DNA of 64,000 nt from Flaveria trinervia (taxonomy: Eukaryota > Streptophyta > Magnoliopsida > Asterales > Asteraceae), in assembly GCA_025506515.1 (NCBI GenBank), contig CM046451.1, positions 48,371,212 through 48,435,211 of the forward strand. Direction: 5' to 3'. The notes below the pieces were generated by a model, which saw only the letters and a program-made list of their open reading frames with translations, had not been told where the DNA came from and made no database searches. A program made the position numbers and the translations under genes. Position 1 is the first letter of the stretch, and every line of letters starts with the position of its first letter. Below, one piece after another: positions 43,648 to 56,330 of the stretch.

Positions 43648-44756
43648 AGACCCCAAGGAAGAATTATACATATGTGTTAAACATGTGTTCTGCATCACCC
43701 AAAGAAGAAACATGTCTTTTGTCAAAAGCATCATTTGATGAGTCACAGCTTTGGCATAGACGTTTGGGGCACACAAACTTTAAAAACATGAATAAGTTGG
43801 TCAAAGGAAACCATGTCATTGATCTTCCTCAAAAAGAATTTCATTTTATTGATCACTGTACAGCATGCCTCAAAGGAAAACAACACAAATCATCTCACAA
43901 AACCAATCTGGTGAAGAGTAACAATACTCCATTGAAGTTACTTCACATGGATCTGTTTGGAACAACTCATGTAATGAGTATTGGAAAGAAACAATATTGT
44001 TTAGTGATCATTGATGACTTTTCACGATTCACATGGGTTTTCTCCTTACATCATAAAAATGAGGCATCCTCATACAAGAATTTATCACTAAAATTGAAAA
44101 TCAACTCGATTTTAATGTCAAAATAATTAAAAGTGATAATGGTATTGAATTCAAAAATGAAAGTATGAGTTCCTTTTGTGCAACCAAAGGCATTGCTCAT
44201 CAATTCAGTGCAGCTAGAACTCCTCAACAAAACGGGGTAGCTGAAAGAAGAAATAGAACACTGATTGAAACAGCAAGAACCATACTAGTCCATGCTAAAC
44301 TGCCAATCACCTTCTGGGCAGAAGCAGTTAATACATCATGCTTTGTACAAAATCAAACTCTAATTGTTAAAGAAAGTAACATGACTCCTTATGAATTGCT
44401 CTTTCATAGGAAACCATTTATTGTATTTCTCAAATCATTTGGTAGTCCTGTCTTCATATTAAACACCCGAGACTATTTTGGAAAGTGTTAATCCAAGACT
44501 GATGAAGGATTCTTTGTAGGTTATTCTTCTGTTTTAAAGGTTTACAGAGTGTTTAATCCTAGATTAAACATTATTAATGAATCAACAAATGTTCAATTCA
44601 AGGAACATTCATTTCCTAAATCTACAAATGGTCCCGACTGGTTGTTTTATATTGACACATTTACAAAATCATTTGATCAATTTCACTTTTCTCATGCAGG
44701 AAATCTACATTCAAGTGATACTTCGTCAGCTCTAGAAAGAAGAGATAATTTTCCAT
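43648..44756 (+). pseudogene. copia B integrase (copy 1)
   Basis: Resumes the B element after A3. ESQLWHRRLGHTNFKNMNKL and TACLKGKQHKSSHKTN give the zinc-binding region; YCLVIIDDFSRFTWVFSLHH, KSDNGIEFKNE and QNGVAERRNRTLIETARTIL give the three catalytic positions, all present. The C-terminal block FVGYSSVLKVYRVFNPRLNI and an acidic linker run to the solo LTR. Frameshifts near 44095 and a stop near 44490. Confidence 0.9.
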
Positions 44757-45346
44757 TGATTTGTAAGGCCCTGTTCCTGGGACTCTTACAGCTGGTCCTT
44801 CATCGCACATAAATTATATAATTACATTAACTTTACTAAAATCATGTAGCAGAAACACTTAAACAAACATTTCATTTCCTTTAAATAAACACTTTTGCAA
44901 AATAATACATCCGTTCATTTCACAATATCATTTTACATTTCATTACAAAAGCATTAAAAACAATGGATGTCATTCCAAAAGAACTGAGTAGTCGCCCCAT
45001 GCCATCCTCAGCAACATACCTGCCAACTGGAAAAATGCATAATAGTCAGCGTTGCTGAGTGAGTTATAGTTTTAATGAAAATATACTTTACTTCCTTATA
45101 AAACCATTCGTTACTTTCGTACGTGATCACACAACATATGTACATACAGATAATATAATTATAATCTTCCATTACATTTGTTACATCCTTCTTTCATTCA
45201 TTAATCATCGCATGTTACTTTATCATTCGCATCATTCGTTCATAACATCATTTCTTTCGTTCGTTCATTTCATACATATCGCACTTGTCGCACAAATCGC
45301 ACCATCGCATCGTCATACCCAAAGTACATATCGCACAAATCGCAGA

Positions 45347-45703
45347 CATGAGGTAGCCAAAATCGCACGCTACATAGCACACAGTAAATACCACATCGCA
45401 CGTATCGGAGCAGTTACCAAAACTGAACTCCCACTACATCTATAGTCCCTCATGATATCCATTATACATATCGCACAAATCGCACCAATGGAGTGGTCAC
45501 TAAGACCGACTCCCCCTGTGTGTGAGAACTCTTAGGGTTTAGCCAGAATCGCACGCTATCTCATGGGTTAGCCAAAATCACATGCTACATAATCCACATG
45601 AGGTAGCCAAAATCGCACGCTACATAGCAGACAATGAATACCACATCGCACGTATTGGAGCAGTTACCAAAACTGGACTCCCTACTATGTCTATGTCTCT
45701 TTA
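45347..45703. repeat. Two direct copies of about 107 bp and AATCGCAC words in the solo LTR
   Basis: The block aggtagccaaaatcgcacgc...ggagcagttaccaaaactg occurs at about 45347-45454 and 45597-45703. Around them TCGCACAAATCGCAC words recur from 45270 to 45740. Confidence 0.88.
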
Positions 45704-46189
45704 TGTGTTAGCCAAGATCGCACGCTATAAATACACACACAGTTGAGCTAACAACTCTCAATGAGTTGTGAACCTCCTTCCTTACTCTTGCAAGCCATCC
45801 ATGCTCTCATTTAGTCGTTCATGCTTACATTCATTCATTACGTTCCTCTTTTCATTGTCTTCCACTTTACATTATATAATACTTTCATTACATTCGTTAA
45901 CGCTCAACGCAAAACCACGGGAAGACAATCACACATAATAAAAAAAGGAATATAACAACATGCACATCAACCACACAAGTCAACATCCTCCCCCATAACA
46001 TACATCATGCATAACTTACGACATGCACAATCACACGACAAAAAACATTACACGAATCATGCACATCACAACATTTAACCATACGACATCGCATATCATC
46101 TTCATGCATCATAGACTCACTTACCTAAACATATGCACAACAAGCATAAGTCATCATAAAACATAATTGACCCACCACGGGAAAGTGGA

Positions 46190-46275
46190 GGTTGGGGGGC
46201 GGCAGCCCCTGACAGCAGGGTCCTAGGGGCAGCAGCCCCTACTGGGGTCCAAGGGGCAACGCCCCTGGCTGGTTC
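46190..46275. repeat. GC-rich palindrome cluster in the solo LTR
   Basis: Three related units of GGGGCAGCAGCCCCT type, each able to fold as GGGGC/GCCCC hairpins, in otherwise AT-rich DNA. Confidence 0.8.
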
Positions 46276-46484
46276 AAAACCTTTAAAATAGGGTAATTTA
46301 AATCATATATTTTGTATGCATTTCCAGCCCCAAACTAGTTCAGAACCTTTAAAATAGGGGATCTAAAACTCACATGTACTAGATGAGTAGCTTCTCAATC
46401 AAGCTTTCAAAGCAAGGGTTGCATTACTTAGCGTGCAGATAAGTTAACACTCAAGGGAGTGAATTTTTGCCAAATTTCGCTGTA

Positions 46485-46700
46485 GACCAGCAGTTTCGCT
46501 GCTAGTTTCGCTAGCAGTTTCGCTGGCACCTTCGCTGCCAGTTTCGCTACTAGTTTCACTGCCAGTTTTGCCCAACTTTCATTCTAAAACAATGTCTGCA
46601 AAACTACCTGCGAAACTATAGTTTCACGGAAGATCCATAGTTTTGCTGGACGAACAACTAGTTTTGCTGGATGAACATCCAGTTTCGCAGAACGGGCTGA
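46485..46700. repeat. AGTTTCGCTGCC minisatellite in the solo LTR
   Basis: About twelve imperfect words of AGTTTCGCT, spaced roughly 12-20 bp, degenerating to AGTTTTGCTGG near 46660. Confidence 0.85.
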
Positions 46701-47237
46701 AAAATACGAACCAACCCATTTTTGATCCAAAACTTCAATCTTTTACATCCAAAACCATGCTTTATCACCCAATAAGCTATATCTAGTTTCTTACATGTTT
46801 TCTTACACAAAAACATGAGTTTTGGGTGAATCTTTGACACTTTCTAAAACCCCAAACCTAGAATCCAGGTTTACATCAAAAGGAATGACTAAATGATGAT
46901 TCTTACCTAGATTCTTGGTGTTTTCTTGTTGTTTGGTTGAACACAAACACCAATCTTCAATCCCGAGATCAACCGAGCCTTAAATCTTAATTTTCTCTAC
47001 TTTCTCTCTCTACTCTCTCTCTCGAGAACTAGAGTGTTGAGTTGCAAATGAGAGCTGCTCAAGCTGATCCGTTTATATATATCGGGCGTTCCTAGGACCT
47101 TAAACATGCCAAACACGTAACCCGTAATGTCTTCTCGGTCTAAAACCCATATCCATCTTATTTCTATTAAGTGATCTCGTCTAAGCCCATTATTACTATT
47201 TGGCTCGCTTAGACATTAATCAGGGCATTACATGATT

Positions 47238-48566
47238 CCTCTTACATTTGATGAATGCATGAATGAAGATGTTCCTCTTCAAGCTGATCCCATCAGACAA
47301 GTGTCACAAAACCTTAGTGTTTCTTCTAAAGGAGGTCCAAGCCTGGTACCATCTCACTCAGATGATGTATCAATTGAGGCCAAAAATCAAAAACAAGCTA
47401 CTCCTCCAGTTGAAACACAAAGGACATCAAATGTTATAAGAAATCATAGTGCTACTGAACCTGAAGCGGGAACTAAAACAAAGTCTGACAATCTTCATAA
47501 TTCAACAACAGCACTAGATGAATGTGCCTCTGACCATAATGAACTAAATGTCTCCAATCTTGATGTAACGATTGCTGGTGACTCCATTCCAACCACAAGA
47601 ATACATAAGACCCATCGAGTTAAAACCATTATTGGTGATCTTAATGAGAGGGTGACAAGAAGCAAATCAAATATTATAAACATATGTTGGTTCTCATGCT
47701 TTCTGTGTCAAACAATACCCATGAACATCAAAGAGGCACTTCAAGACAAGATCTAGATTGAAGCAATGCATGTAGAATTGCTTCAATTCAAGAAGCAAGA
47801 AGTATGGCAACTAGTAGATCTTACCAAAGGACAATACCCTATCGGTACCAGATGGCTGTATAGGAACAAGACTGGTGATAGAGGGATTGTCATGAGAAAC
47901 AAAGCAAGATTAGTGGCATAGGGATACACTCAAGAAGTAGGAATCTACTATGACAAAGTGTTTGCACCTGTTGCCGGACTAGAAGCAATCAGAATCTTTC
48001 TAGCATATTTTGCATCCATGAAATTTACTGTTTATCAAATGGATATAAAGTGTGCCTTCCTGTATGGAAAGATTGCTGAGGAGATCTATGTGAGTCAACC
48101 ACCTGGCTTTGAAGATCCAAATTTCCCTCACAGAGTTTACAAGCTTGACAAAGCTCTGTATGATCTTCATCAAGCCCCAAGAAAGTGTTATGAGACTCTA
48201 TCATCCTTTCTTCTTGAATATGGATATGAAAGACGAAAGATTGATTAGACTCTATTCAGAAGAACAAGAGGAAAAGATATGTTGTTAGTCCAGATCTATG
48301 TGGAGGACATTATATTTGGCTCTACAAACAAGCAACTCTACAAATAATTTGAATACCTTATGCATTCAAAATTTCAAATGAGTGCTATGAGGGAACTCAC
48401 CTTCTCTTTAGGGGTGCAAGTCTAAGAGACAACAGATGGAATCTTCATCAATCAATCAAAATATATGGAAACCATGTTGAAGAAATTCCACTTTGCTTAC
48501 TGTCAGTCTACTAGAACTCCTATGGATAGTAAAGTAAAGATTGGACCTGATCCTGAAGGCAAACCA
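47238..48566 (+). pseudogene. copia B linker and reverse transcriptase (copy 1), truncated
   Basis: The acidic linker (47238-47700) ends with RVKTIIGDLNERVTRSK. RT follows: [60 protein letters not shown] (48000-48100), QAPRKCYETLSSFL, catalytic box QIYVEDIIFGSTN (YVED at 48297-48308), MSAMRELTFSLGVQV. At about 48567, after DPEGKPV, the sequence switches to inverted copia B gag, so RNase H is missing. Stops at 47756, 47920 and 48248 and others. Confidence 0.9.
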
Positions 48567-48570
48567 GTTG

Positions 48571-49031
48571 TTAGCCCCTTTTGTAGCTTGCTTCACAACA
48601 CTACTTTTCTTAAATTTTATGGGATGTTTTTGTTTCTTCAACCCTTTCTTTACGAAGGTCTGACAGAGTTTTACACGTTAAAACCAGTAATCTCTTTTGT
48701 TTCCTTTGCAGTGAAACCTTGTCTGATTTGCTTGATTTGTTTGGAGATATAAGCTCATTATCAAAATTTCTTTGAGCAACGGGTCTCACTGATTTCACAA
48801 ATTTCTTTTTAACTTTTAACATAGAAGGTATGAATTTCACAAATGGAAGAATTCCCTTGATGGGGCTTGTGGGTTTGATGGCACTCACTGCCTTGTCTGA
48901 ACACTTGTTGATTTTAATTGGTGTCCTAACCTGATTTTATCCTCATTTGTTTTAATGTAAACATTTGGTTGATTTTGAGGATTTGTGATCTGGTTTACTA
49001 TTGTTTTTAGTTCAATAGTGTTAAGTTTACT
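48571..49031 (-). pseudogene. Inverted copia B gag spacer fragment (copy 1)
   Basis: The minus strand encodes KFIPSMLKVKKKFVKSVRPV and the Lys/Ser-rich spacer seen in sense at 29690-29850. It matches 61187-61700 of copy 2 and gives way at about 49031 to a gypsy D LTR. Both of its edges look like deletion joints relative to copy 2 and copy 0. Confidence 0.82.
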
Positions 49032-50082
49032 ATTTGTCAGTGTTTATCTGCATTTGTTCATCCGTATTGACTTTACTCACACGAATTGGTCAATGTTGAT
49101 CCGCATTTGTTCATCTGCATTACTTTTGTTCATTCGCATTTCCTCAGTCCGATAAACTTACTCATCTACATTTCCTCAGTCGCATGACTTAGTCATTTGC
49201 ATTTCCTCAGTTGCATGGCTTACTCATCCGCATTGACTTTCTCATCCGCATTGACTTTCTCATCCGCATTGACTTTCTCATCCGTATTTGTCAATGTTCA
49301 ACCAAATTTGTCAATGTTCATCCGCATTTGTCAATGCTCATCCGCATTGGTCAATGCTCTTCCGCATTTGTCGACACTTAGGTTGTTTTTTCTAAACTTA
49401 GGCATATAAACCACTGTTTGGGCGCATGAGCAGCGTAGGGTAAACTTATCATCAGATTCAGTCCCCAAACGCCATCTATCATGTTCTAAGCTTAAATCTT
49501 ACATACTAAGCCTTAGAAACACAACCATAGCATTAACAAGCATGAACATAGAACAAAATCACGCCATACCTGCAACATACTCACATTCAAACATACGGTA
49601 TGAAACCTAGTTTTATAAAAAGTTCATACATGCAATTCCAGCCCGAAAATAAGTTAAAACATATAAAAAGAGGGGTTCTAGAACTCACCTTTGCAGCTCT
49701 TGAGTATGCATTCTTCCAAACCCATTTACAAATGTGTTCAACTCCCTAGAAACCGACCAAAAACACACACCCAAACACACACAACACACATGAGCATACA
49801 ACCGAGGCAGGGACAATTAAGAACACTTAAAAACCATGAATTCGACTTTTCAGTCCTTGTTCTTCAAAGAATCCAAAGCTGCCCTTTCTCTTTCTAAAAA
49901 ATCTGATGATTTGGCGTTGTCAGAAGGGAGTGGGCGGCCATGCCCACTTTACACCCACTTTCCCAACCTTTTGTCCATTTTGACTCTTTTTACCCCTTAA
50001 CTTGGGTAAAATATCTTTCATTTCTTTTTCTTCACTTTATTTTTCTTTCTTTGACTAAAAAAAATAATAACCGGGTGTTACA
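49032..50082 (-). repeat. Gypsy D 3' LTR, copy 2, 5'-truncated piece
   Basis: Begins inside the TCATCCGCAT minisatellite (49032-49375), includes three in-tandem copies of a TCATCCGCATTGACTTTC unit near 49220-49280, and ends ACCGGGTGTTACA at 50082. It matches 23190-24247. Confidence 0.88.
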
Positions 50083-51320
50083 AGTCCACCCTCCTTATAT
50101 AGGTTTCGTCCCCAAAACCTGTTATTCCGCAAACAATTGTGGGTAATGTTGCCTACTCTCTTCTTTAGTCTCCCACTTAGACTTGGATCCCTTCCTATGC
50201 TTCCACTGTAAATGCACAAGAGGAACCACTTTATTCCTCAGCCACTTCTATTTTCGATCAATGATCGCCACTGGTTGCTCCACATAATTTAGCCGTTCAT
50301 CTACTTCAATATCCTCCAATGGAATAATCATATCCTCATCTGCTAGACATTTTCTTAGATGAGATACATGGAATGTCGGGTGAATTCCACTTAAATCATG
50401 TGGTCACTCTAATCTATAAGCCATCTCTCCTACTCTAGCAATGATTCACAAAGGCCTATGTATCTCTGGCTCAACTTGCCCCGCTTTCTGAACTGGATGA
50501 TACCCTTCCAAGGTGAAACTTTCAACATAGCCCTATCACCCACTTGGAACTCAATCGGTCTACGTCGTTTATCGGCATACGACTCTGTCTATCTTTGGCT
50601 ACCTTCATGAAGGCTTTGATCTTTTCAACCTTCTAAGTCGTAGGCTCGAACACCTCAACGCTTCCTAACTCTTTCTAGCCAATATCACCCCAACACACGG
50701 GTGTTCGACATCTCCTACCGTATAGCATCTTATAAGAGGGCATACCAATGCTGGTATGATAACTATTGTTATACGAGAACTTAGCTAATGGTAAGTGGTC
50801 GTCCCAACTTCCTACAAAATCGATGACACATGCACGAAACATATCCTCCAGTGTCTGAATGGTCCTTTCTGACTGACCATCCATCTGAGGGTGATAAGCT
50901 GTGCTAATATGCAACCTTGTCCCCATAGCATCGTAGAATTTCTTCCAAAGTTTAGATGTAAACCGGGTGTCACGATCAAACACAATAGACACCGGCACAC
51001 CATGACGAGTTAGAATCTCCTTAATGAAAAGATCAGCCAACCTCTTGGATGAATAAATCTCGCGGATCGGTAGAAAGTGAGCACTCTTTGTCAAACGATC
51101 AACTATTACCCATAGAGCATCGTACCCTCGCGTGGTACGTGGTAGCTTCGTAATGAAATCCATGGTGATATGTTCCCACTTCCACTCCGGTATATCCAAA
51201 GGTTGGATCTTTCCATATGGCTTCTGATGCTCCGCCTCCACTTGCAAGCAAGTAAGGCACTTACTCACATACTCCACCATATCACGCTTCATACCCGGCC
51301 ACCAATAGCTTTCTTCATGT
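50083..51320 (-). pseudogene. gypsy D integrase and chromodomain-like tail (copy 2)
   Basis: A 205-residue open frame (51292-50675) gives CLTCLQVEAEHQKPYGKIQP, then the core: WVIVDRLTKSAHFLPIRE (first Asp), VFDRDTRFTSKLWKKF (second Asp), DGQSERTIQTLEDMFRACV (Glu), NNSYHTSIGMPSYKMLYGRR. DDE is complete. The region downstream to 50083 holds the decayed tail (GDRAMLKVSPWK-like, HPTFHVSHLRKC-like) and PPT at 50083-50096. Confidence 0.9.
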
Positions 51321-51321
51321 C

Positions 51322-52494
51322 TTAGTACATCTTTGTAGCATCGGGATGAATAGTGTATCGAGTCTTATGAGCTTCGTCCATGATCTTCATGCATAGATCC
51401 CCAAAACGAGGAATCCACGTTCGCCCAAATGGGGTTTTAACACCAAGTGTGTTTCCACCCAATTCTGCAACCTGACCTCTCCTTCTTTCATAGTTAAGAT
51501 GAACTTTCAATTCCTTATCTTGAAACTCTTTGACTTGCTTCATCACGTCACAGGTCATGATCAACTGGTAAGCTTTCACCCGAAATGGCCCGGGTCTTTC
51601 TTTTTGGCTAAGGGCATCTGGCACCACATTGGCTTTGCCCGGATGTAATGGATCTAATAATCTTAATCCTTTATAAGCTCTAACCATCTCTTCTGCCTCA
51701 TGTTCAAATCTTTTTGCTCAAAGAAGTACTTGAGGCTCTTGTGGTCGGTGAATACGGTTCACTTTGTACTGAATAGGTAGTGCCTCCAAATCTTTAACGC
51801 AAAGACCATGGCTGCTAGCTCCAAGTCATGAGTAGGGTAATTGACCTCATGAACCTTCAACTGTCTGGATGCATAGGCTATATCTTTTCTCCTCTGCATT
51901 AACACACACTCTAACCCTGAGTAAGAAGCAGCATAATAAACCACTAGATCTTTACTTCCATCGGGTAATGAAAGAACAGGAGCTTGAGTGAACCCCGTCT
52001 TCAATTCCTTGAATGCCTTCTCTTGAGCTTGACCCCATATGAACTTTACATCTTCCCAGTTTAACTTGGTCAGTGGAGAAGCGATCTTAGAGAAGTCTTG
52101 AATTATTCTCCTGTAATAGCCCGCCAAACCCAAGAAACTACGAATCTCGAATGGCGTCTTTGGAGACTTCCATTGCATCACTGCCTCCACCTATGTCAGG
52201 TCCACCATAATCCACACAGGATTCACCACATGACCCAATAATTGAACCTCGCACAACCAGAATGCACATTTGGAGAATTTAGCATACAGTTTCTCCCTTC
52301 TTAACGTCTCCATCACCTCTCGAATGTGACCGGCATGCTCGTCTTTACTCTTGGAAGAAATAAGGATATCATCGATAAACACAATCACTGATTTATCCAA
52401 CATCGGCTGACACACTCGATTCATCAAGTCTATAAAAGGAGTGGCACGTTGGTCAAACCAAATGACATGACGAGGAACTCATAGTGACCATAAC
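51322..52494 (-). pseudogene. gypsy D RNase H and C-terminal half of RT (copy 2)
   Basis: RT: VIVFIDDILISSKSKDEHAG (catalytic Asp pair intact; copy 1 has FIND), AKFSKCAFWLCEVQLLGHVV (52427-52250), [20 protein letters not shown]. RNase [21 protein letters not shown] (about 51800), GKANVVPDALSQKERPGP (51640). Truncated at the copia B LTR (52495) at the same codon region (GHYEF) as copy 1. Frameshifts at about 52190 and 51690. Confidence 0.9.
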
Positions 52495-53184
52495 TGTTGC
52501 ACCCGGAAAGGATCATACATGCCAATTCAATGGGTGATTTGATGATTGCTTTGATGGAATCCCATAAGTCCAAGAAGAAATACGGATGAAGATCCTGCTT
52601 AAAAAAAGGAAAACCAAGTATTGTCTTCCGCATTTGTCAATACGAAGACATAAAACAAATACGGACAAGTATTTGTTCTTCCACATTGACAAATGCGGAA
52701 GAACAAGTATTATGCGGACAAGACTTTGCTCATCCACATGTGACAAATGGGGATGACCAAACAAATGCGCAGAAGTATTTGTTCATCTGTATTAACCAAT
52801 GTGGATGACGAACATACTAATGCATATGATCAAGTGAAGAAATGCTGATCAAGTCAACTCATTAGCATTTGCCAATGTGGATGAACAAGCAAAGATGCGG
52901 ATCAAGACTTATACTAGTTCTAATGTAATAGGTCAGGTGTAGTTTAGTCAATTGTAAAAGGCATCTTGTCTGCCTATAAATAGAATAGATAACCTCGTAC
53001 ATGAGGTGACGGCTGATAGACATAGAGAATTTTTGTTGTCATTTATTCCTTGTAATCAATCATCTTTCATATATACAATACAAAATCTTTTATGAGTATA
53101 ACTCTTGCATTGAGTGTTCTTTAATTGTTTGTTTCCGCCATTATTCGATTCACAGTAAGAATCTCAATCTTACTTACCTAGTCA
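52495..53184 (+). repeat. 5' LTR of copia B copy 2 (690 bp)
   Basis: TGTTGCACCCGG to CCTAGTCA. Palindromic GCATT/AATGC words at 52620-52890; TATA box TATAAAT at 52975-52981. Left flank is gypsy D RT (accataac), as in copy 1. Confidence 0.9.
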
Positions 53185-53186
53185 AT

Positions 53187-53198
53187 TGGTAGCAGAGC
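53187..53198 (+). other. Primer-binding site of copia B copy 2
   Basis: TGGTAGCAGAGC, followed by TTTGACTCTCGG. It differs from the standard by G at base 6 (the inverted copy 0 reads TGGTATGAGAGC). Confidence 0.83.
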
Positions 53199-53477
53199 TT
53201 TGACTCTCGGTTCTCTTTCAGATATGCGCAAGAACTGAATAGAATTCAGTTGATCTGGTAATCGAGTTGCTAGTAGAGTATATCTTCATCTCTACTTAGT
53301 AAACAACAGAAAATACTTCTGTCAACACATTCTCACCAAAATATTCCTAACAGCAAGAAACTCACTGCAATCATAGATCTCATTGTGAAATCCGTTTGAA
53401 CTATTTGGACAAGTTGGACTAAACAATCTTAAAAATCATCTAATTCTATATTTATACAAGTTAAACACTTTGTTAAA

Positions 53478-54820
53478 ATGGATTCTAATAGTTACTCAGA
53501 ACTTGGTCATACACCTAAACCTCCTATGCTTAAACACAAATCTGAGTTTAAACAGTGGAAAATCAGGTTTAGGAATTACATCACAGATGTAGATCCTAAT
53601 TTTGGATCTCAATATGCAAGGGGCCACACATCCCTGTTACTTTGTCTGCAGATCAAGCTGTAATTTAAAAACTACAAGAATACCCATTGAAGATTTTACT
53701 CTTGATGATGAAGACTATAAGAAAATCAAGATTGACCTCAAAGCTTACGCCATTCTAACTCAAGCACTTAAGATGGATGTGATGAAAAGATTGGAGAAGT
53801 ATGGTACTACAAAATCTGTGTTGGATACACTTAAAATTATGTGTGAAGGAAATAGTGAGGTAGCATAAATTAACAAGGATGAGCTTGTTAATCAGTATGA
53901 AACATTCCACCACACCAAGGGAGAGTCCATATCCAAACAACTGCACAGATTTGTACAGTTGGTAAATGACTTGGAAATCATGGGAGTCACTTACAAGATC
54001 AAAGAATTAAACAAGAAAATGCTTCACAGTCTCCTTGAAAGCTGGAAACAGAATGTAACAATGCTGAAAAATACACTTGATCGTGAGAGTACTACTATGG
54101 ATATCATGATAGCCAAAAATAGAAGCATTAGAACTTAATGAAAGAAGCAGAAATGTTGGTGGACCAAGAGTGATTGAGGCTTACAAATTTCCATGAGAAT
54201 CTCATTATGTGGAAGATGCCTTCATCACTAAGGAGGATGATTTTATCTCATCAAGAGATCAACTTAACAACACTGGGTTTATTGCAACTCCACAAATCAA
54301 TCATCCATCAACATCATCTCAAACATCCAGAGTCACTACTGCTCCTCAAACCGCTCCTGAAAACATGAGAAGAACAAAAGGCAATTTTCAATGCCTTTGT
54401 TGCAAGCTTTGAAGCATACATAGGAGAAAGACTCACTTCTGCTCATCTAATTCAGGAAGATCCGGAGGAACTTGATCCTCATGATGTGGAAGAAATGGAT
54501 CTACAATGGCAAATGGCAATGATTGCCATGAGAACCAAGAAATTCTTTAGAAAATGTAGAAAGCTAAGCCCAAATGAAATTACAAAAGTTGGATATGATA
54601 AATCCAAGGGAAATGCTTCAACTGTGGCATGGGTGGCCACTTCTCCACAGAATGCAATGCCCCCAAAAGAAACAACTATCAAAGGAACTCTCAAGACCAG
54701 TCATCCTCACATCCTAATTCAAGCTTTCACTCCAACAACCAACATCAGCAGTATCATCATTCTCATCAACACCAATCATATCAAAATCCACCCCAACTAA
54801 CAAATCAAGCTCATTGAAGC
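53478..54820 (+). pseudogene. copia B gag (copy 2)
   Basis: Start ATG at 53478 (MDSNSYSELGHTPKPPMLKH), then FKQWKIRFRNYITDVDPNFG, MDVMKRLEKYGTTKSVLDTL, FHHTKGESISKQLHRFVQLV, LLESWKQNVTMLKN and EEMDLQWQMAMIAMRTKKFF. The zinc knuckle (about 54610-54655) is out of frame but readable as CGMGGHFSTEC. Frameshifts at about 53650, 54120, 54200 and 54600, stop at 53868. Confidence 0.88.
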
Positions 54821-54839
54821 AGTCAGTCTTCTGCCTGTG

Positions 54840-56330
54840 CTCTAGTGATAAAGCAAGATGGGGTATGTGCCTGGAGTGTGTATGCAGAGGAAGTCAAGCC
54901 TAAATTTCAAAATCATGCTCTTATGGCTCACATTAATGATGGTCCATCTCCAATGCCTACAGAGGTAAAACTAACCTTTGTAGTGAAAAATGCATTAATG
55001 AATCGCAGGTTATAGGGAGCATAACCATAAACTAGCAGATAAAACTAAAGAAGAAAAGGTAAAGTCAGAGATGATGAAGAGAGAAATTAAAGGCTTTGAA
55101 TAAAAATCAAATCCTTATCTCTGACATAGAAAAACTGCATGGTGAAAGTACACTCTTGTAGCTGAGAATGAGCTACTTACTAAAAAGTTAGCTCAATCTA
55201 AGCTAAACATTCAATTACTGAAGTGAAACTTAAAAAGTTTCAAATGTCTTCAGTCAAGCTGCAAGAGATGCTTGATTCTCAAAGGATCAAAGGACATATC
55301 GGGGATTAGGTATAATTCATGTCCTCCACCATCCAATGACAACTACACTGTCATGCTTGAATCTGTCTCACTCACTGAAGAAATTGAAAGTAAAACTATG
55401 GAACCTAAATCTATAGTAAAACAGTGACCAATCCTCAAAACAACCTAATGTTTATATTGAAACAATTGAGGATAAAATCAAGTTAGGTCACCCAATCAAA
55501 ATCAAAGAGTGTTCACACAACCATAATGTCATGAACCCTTAAGCCCTGTAAAAGGAATTGTCCCTTTTATATAATTCATACCCTCTGTTTTACAAGGTAA
55601 AAAGAAATATGTGAGGTTAGTGAAACCCACTGCTGATAGTAGTTCTGTAATGAGATTTATCTCCAAAAATTCAAGCAAATCAGAAAAGTTTCACTGTAAA
55701 AGAAACAAATAGGATCATTGTGTTCAATACATAAAACATTATCAGACCCTTAGTCTTCAAGATTAAGGCAGTGATTTGGGTTTGATATCTACAACAAGGA
55801 ACACGTTGACCATTGATAAAGAAGTGAGAAATGGGTTGAAGAATCAGAAACAACCCAGAAAATCAAACCAAGATAGTGTTGTGAAGCAAACTACAAAAGG
55901 GATGATCCTGATTCATCCCCTAAAGAAAAAAAGTGACTCAGCAAAAGAAAATATCAGCTGAGTCACACAAGGCAAAATCTGATTCAAGAAACAAAGAAAT
56001 ATATTGTGACACTTAAGAAATATTCAATCACAAGACAGATGATTGCTTTTTTAATCAATATTTCTCAATGTGTGACATGAACAATCATTCCACCAAAAAC
56101 TATTATTTCAACAGTATTGTTCAGTTGCTGACATGAACAATCATAATACATCTTATTGTTACTTCAATCAGAAGGGTTTGAGAATTCCCCAACACAAGCC
56201 TATCTCAACAACATCCACTGTTGCACATTCTATCAGACCTCATTTTTACAATAATCAATCTAGGTCTTTTAGATCAACAAATGACAGGAACACTTTGAAG
56301 GAATTTTGGAAGGCTTAAAGAAAACATCTT
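54840..56330 (+). pseudogene. copia B spacer and distal zinc-knuckle cluster (copy 2)
   Basis: Degenerate equivalent of 28950-30330: VYAEEVKPKFQNHALMAHIN, heptad-like EKVKSEMMKREIK, then KSVK-like basic stretch. The distal knuckles at 55998-56170 read in pieces: CDT-EIFNHKTDDC, MCDMNNHSTKNY, CSVADMNNHNTSYC. The last unit keeps its first Cys, His and final Cys, supporting an ancestral set of three knuckles. 56331-56548 is linker. Confidence 0.72.

Larger units (their letters stand above)
44762..47232 (-). repeat. Solo LTR, gypsy-type (2,471 bp), with perfect TSD
   Basis: Ends TGTAAGGCCC...GGGCATTACA (plus strand), flanked on both sides by TGATT (44757-44761 and 47233-47237). No internal coding region, so it is a solo LTR left by LTR-LTR recombination. 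The inner start TGTAATGCCCTGATTAATG (minus orientation) differs from the D LTR, though 44990-45060 resembles 10910-10990 of D. A TATA-rich stretch lies at 47072-47082. Orientation follows the D family. No copy of it occurs in copia B copy 2. Confidence 0.93.
26659..49031 (+). mobile_element. Ty1/copia element B copy 1, with two nested insertions
   Basis: 5' LTR, gag, coiled-coil spacer, distal zinc knuckles and protease, then the A3 insertion (31096-43642), integrase, the solo LTR (44762-47232), linker and RT. At 48567-48571 RT jumps into inverted copia B gag (to 49031); RNase H, PPT and 3' LTR are missing. It is inserted in gypsy D RT. Copy 2 at 52495 has the same left junction. Confidence 0.87.

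Noticed and set aside
45059..45445. Plus-strand ORF of 128 residues in the solo LTR
   Set aside because: Low-complexity LTR sequence with repeats; no conserved domain and not conserved in the D LTRs.
53100..53200. Endogenous pararetrovirus remnant
   Set aside because: The Met-tRNA-like site is explained by a copia LTR, and no movement-protein or coat-type sequence is present; integrase domains show LTR retrotransposons.
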